13,872 nt of DNA from JAQVSV01 sp041667045 (GTDB lineage: Bacteria; Elusimicrobiota; Elusimicrobia; Elusimicrobiales; Elusimicrobiaceae): assembly GCA_041667045.1 (NCBI GenBank), contig JBAYFS010000045.1, positions 1 to 13,872 of the forward strand, in the 5' to 3' direction. This document shows, in pieces, positions 13,019 through 13,872 of this stretch. Both the position numbers and the translations under genes were made by a program. How positions within the stretch are numbered: position 1 is the stretch's first letter; each line of letters starts with the position of its first letter. The notes beneath the pieces were generated by a model. It had not been told where the DNA came from. It saw only the letters and a program-made list of their open reading frames with translations, and made no database searches.

Positions 13019-13419
13019 GACTGTTATTTGCGCTGGCGGCGCTCAGCCTCTGCGCCTGCGCAACCAGGCCGGGTCCGACGGCTCCGGCTGACGGCGCGGC
13101 AGAAGAAAAGGCCTTGCAGGCGGTCATAACGTCATCCGCGACGTTTTCGCTCAGCAAGGTGCCGGGCCAGGGCGAGATCAGCCGGTTTTACAAAGCCCTG
13201 GATTCCGCGCATGACAAAACAGTGGCGCGATTCGGCGGAGCGGAAAACCTGTCCGAAGGATTCACTTATTCGGTGTCTCCGTCCGGCGCGGTCAATCCGT
13301 TTTCGGAAGTAGAAGTGCAGTGTCTGACCGGCGGGCAGTCCGTTTCCGGGCAGGGCCGGGATTTGTGCCGGGTATTTTTCGAATTCATCGCGAAAGAATA
13401 CGAAGCGAAAAAACCATGA
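13015..13419 (+). CDS. Small predicted lipoprotein, function unknown
   Basis: This 134-residue product is not recognised as any known family. It starts with GTG in a GTGA overlap with the ispDF stop; GGAG lies five bases before it. The N-terminus MRLLFALAALSLCAC is a short signal peptide ending in a lipobox-like L-C-A-C, with Cys15 as the likely lipidated residue, followed by a Pro/Ala/Gly-rich linker to about residue 33. The remaining 100 residues look globular, with an amphipathic helix near 50-70 (ISRFYKALDSAHDKTVARF), a middle FTYSVSPSGAVNPFSEVEV, and two cysteines (in VQCLTGG and DLCRVFF) that could form a disulfide. Its TGA overlaps the cysS ATG. It is thus tightly coupled to two housekeeping genes. 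Confidence 0.75.
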   Translation: MRLLFALAALSLCACATRPGPTAPADGAAEEKALQAVITSSATFSLSKVPGQGEISRFYKALDSAHDKTVARFGGAENLSEGFTYSVSPSGAVNPFSEVEVQCLTGGQSVSGQGRDLCRVFFEFIAKEYEAKKP

Positions 13420-13872
13420 AAATATATAACACTCTAGCACGAGCAAAGCAGGAACTGGTCCCCTTGAAAGAAGGCGAAGTTTCGATGTACGCCTGCGGAC
13501 CGACGGTTTACAACTACGCGCACATAGGCAATCTGCGCACCTATATTTTCGAGGATATCTTAAAACGCGTATTGCTGTTTTCCGGTTTCAGGGTAAAGCA
13601 CGTCATGAACGTAACCGACGTGGGGCACCTCCAGTCCGACGCGGACGAAGGCGAGGATAAAATGGAACTGGGCGTCCTACGCGAAGGAAAAACAGCGTGG
13701 GAAATAGCGGATTTCTACAGTAAAGCTTTCTTCTCTGATTTCAAGGCGTTAAACTGCCTGCCGCCCGATGTAACCTGCAAAGCCACGGACCATATCGGCG
13801 AAATGATAGAACTGGTGAAGACATTGGAAACAAAAGGCTTCACTTATAAAACGGAAGACGGAATCTATTTCG
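13416..13872 (+). CDS. cysS: Cysteinyl-tRNA synthetase, N-terminal part (cut by window end)
   Basis: CysS charges tRNA-Cys with cysteine in the cytosol. The 152 codons present start MKIYNTLARAKQEL and contain the class I nucleotide-binding signature in MYACGPTVYNYAHIGNLR, where the Cys in CGP is a zinc ligand that binds the substrate thiol and HIGN is the HIGH motif. They continue with the family segments FSGFRVKHVMNVTDVGHL, DKMELG and FYSKAFFSDFKALN. The full enzyme is about 450-480 residues, so roughly two thirds, including the KMSKS motif, lies beyond the window. The start overlaps the upstream lipoprotein stop (ATGA) and lacks a clear ribosome site, so translation is probably coupled. In Bacillus cysS lies in the same cluster as radA, yacL, ispD and ispF. 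Confidence 0.96.
   Translation, partial: MKIYNTLARAKQELVPLKEGEVSMYACGPTVYNYAHIGNLRTYIFEDILKRVLLFSGFRVKHVMNVTDVGHLQSDADEGEDKMELGVLREGKTAWEIADFYSKAFFSDFKALNCLPPDVTCKATDHIGEMIELVKTLETKGFTYKTEDGIYF

Noticed and set aside
1..13872. CRISPR array, insertion sequence or prophage signals
   Set aside because: No regularly spaced repeats, transposase, integrase or phage gene was seen; every large reading frame is a housekeeping or envelope gene.

Overview
The window reads as an ordinary chromosomal housekeeping region from a diderm (Gram-negative-type) bacterium of moderately high G+C. The two-membrane inference rests on a MlaE/MlaF/MlaD-type lipid transport set and a probable lipoprotein. The mix of SpoVG, a YacL-type PIN-TRAM protein, an IspD-IspF fusion and MlaEFD would suit Elusimicrobiota or a similar deep-branching diderm phylum. 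That placement is inference from gene content and was not checked by any search.

Left part (1-1860): about 190 bases of non-coding DNA with three hairpins, then a 70-residue membrane protein closed by a terminator. Running the other way are ispE, spoVG and tRNA-Gln(TTG), which look like one minus-strand unit converging on the same terminator. ispE and spoVG overlap by an unusually long 74 bases.

Middle (1861-6309): a 140-base divergent control region holds candidate promoters for ispE (minus) and for the rpsF operon (plus). The plus-strand leader carries a terminator-like hairpin with two competing pairings. The operon rpsF-ssb-rpsR-rplI (S6, SSB, S18, L9) ends at a strong terminator. A good promoter (TGGACA-N17-TAAAAT) then starts dnaB, followed by alr.

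Right part (6306-13872): mlaE overlaps alr by ATGA and mlaF overlaps mlaE by ATGA, so the lipid transporter membrane and ATPase subunits are translationally coupled to dnaB-alr. mlaD follows after a 114-base gap with its own possible promoter. Its product appears to be an MCE protein extended by a roughly 180-residue beta-rich tail, which is the most interesting protein here. Next come radA, a yacL-like PIN-TRAM gene, a fused ispDF, a small lipoprotein gene and cysS (cut by the window end). This order resembles the radA-disA-yacL-ispD-ispF-gltX-cysE-cysS cluster of Bacillus, with some members missing or fused.

Themes: ispE and ispDF supply three enzymes of the MEP isoprenoid pathway; rpsF/rpsR/rplI, tRNA-Gln and cysS serve translation; ssb, dnaB and radA serve replication and repair; alr and mlaEFD serve envelope building and upkeep. 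No mobile element, CRISPR array or phage gene was seen. I did not find a clear-cut new multi-gene system; the best leads are the MlaD tail, the possible leaderless promoters, the rpsF leader and the repeated 3' module at the left end.
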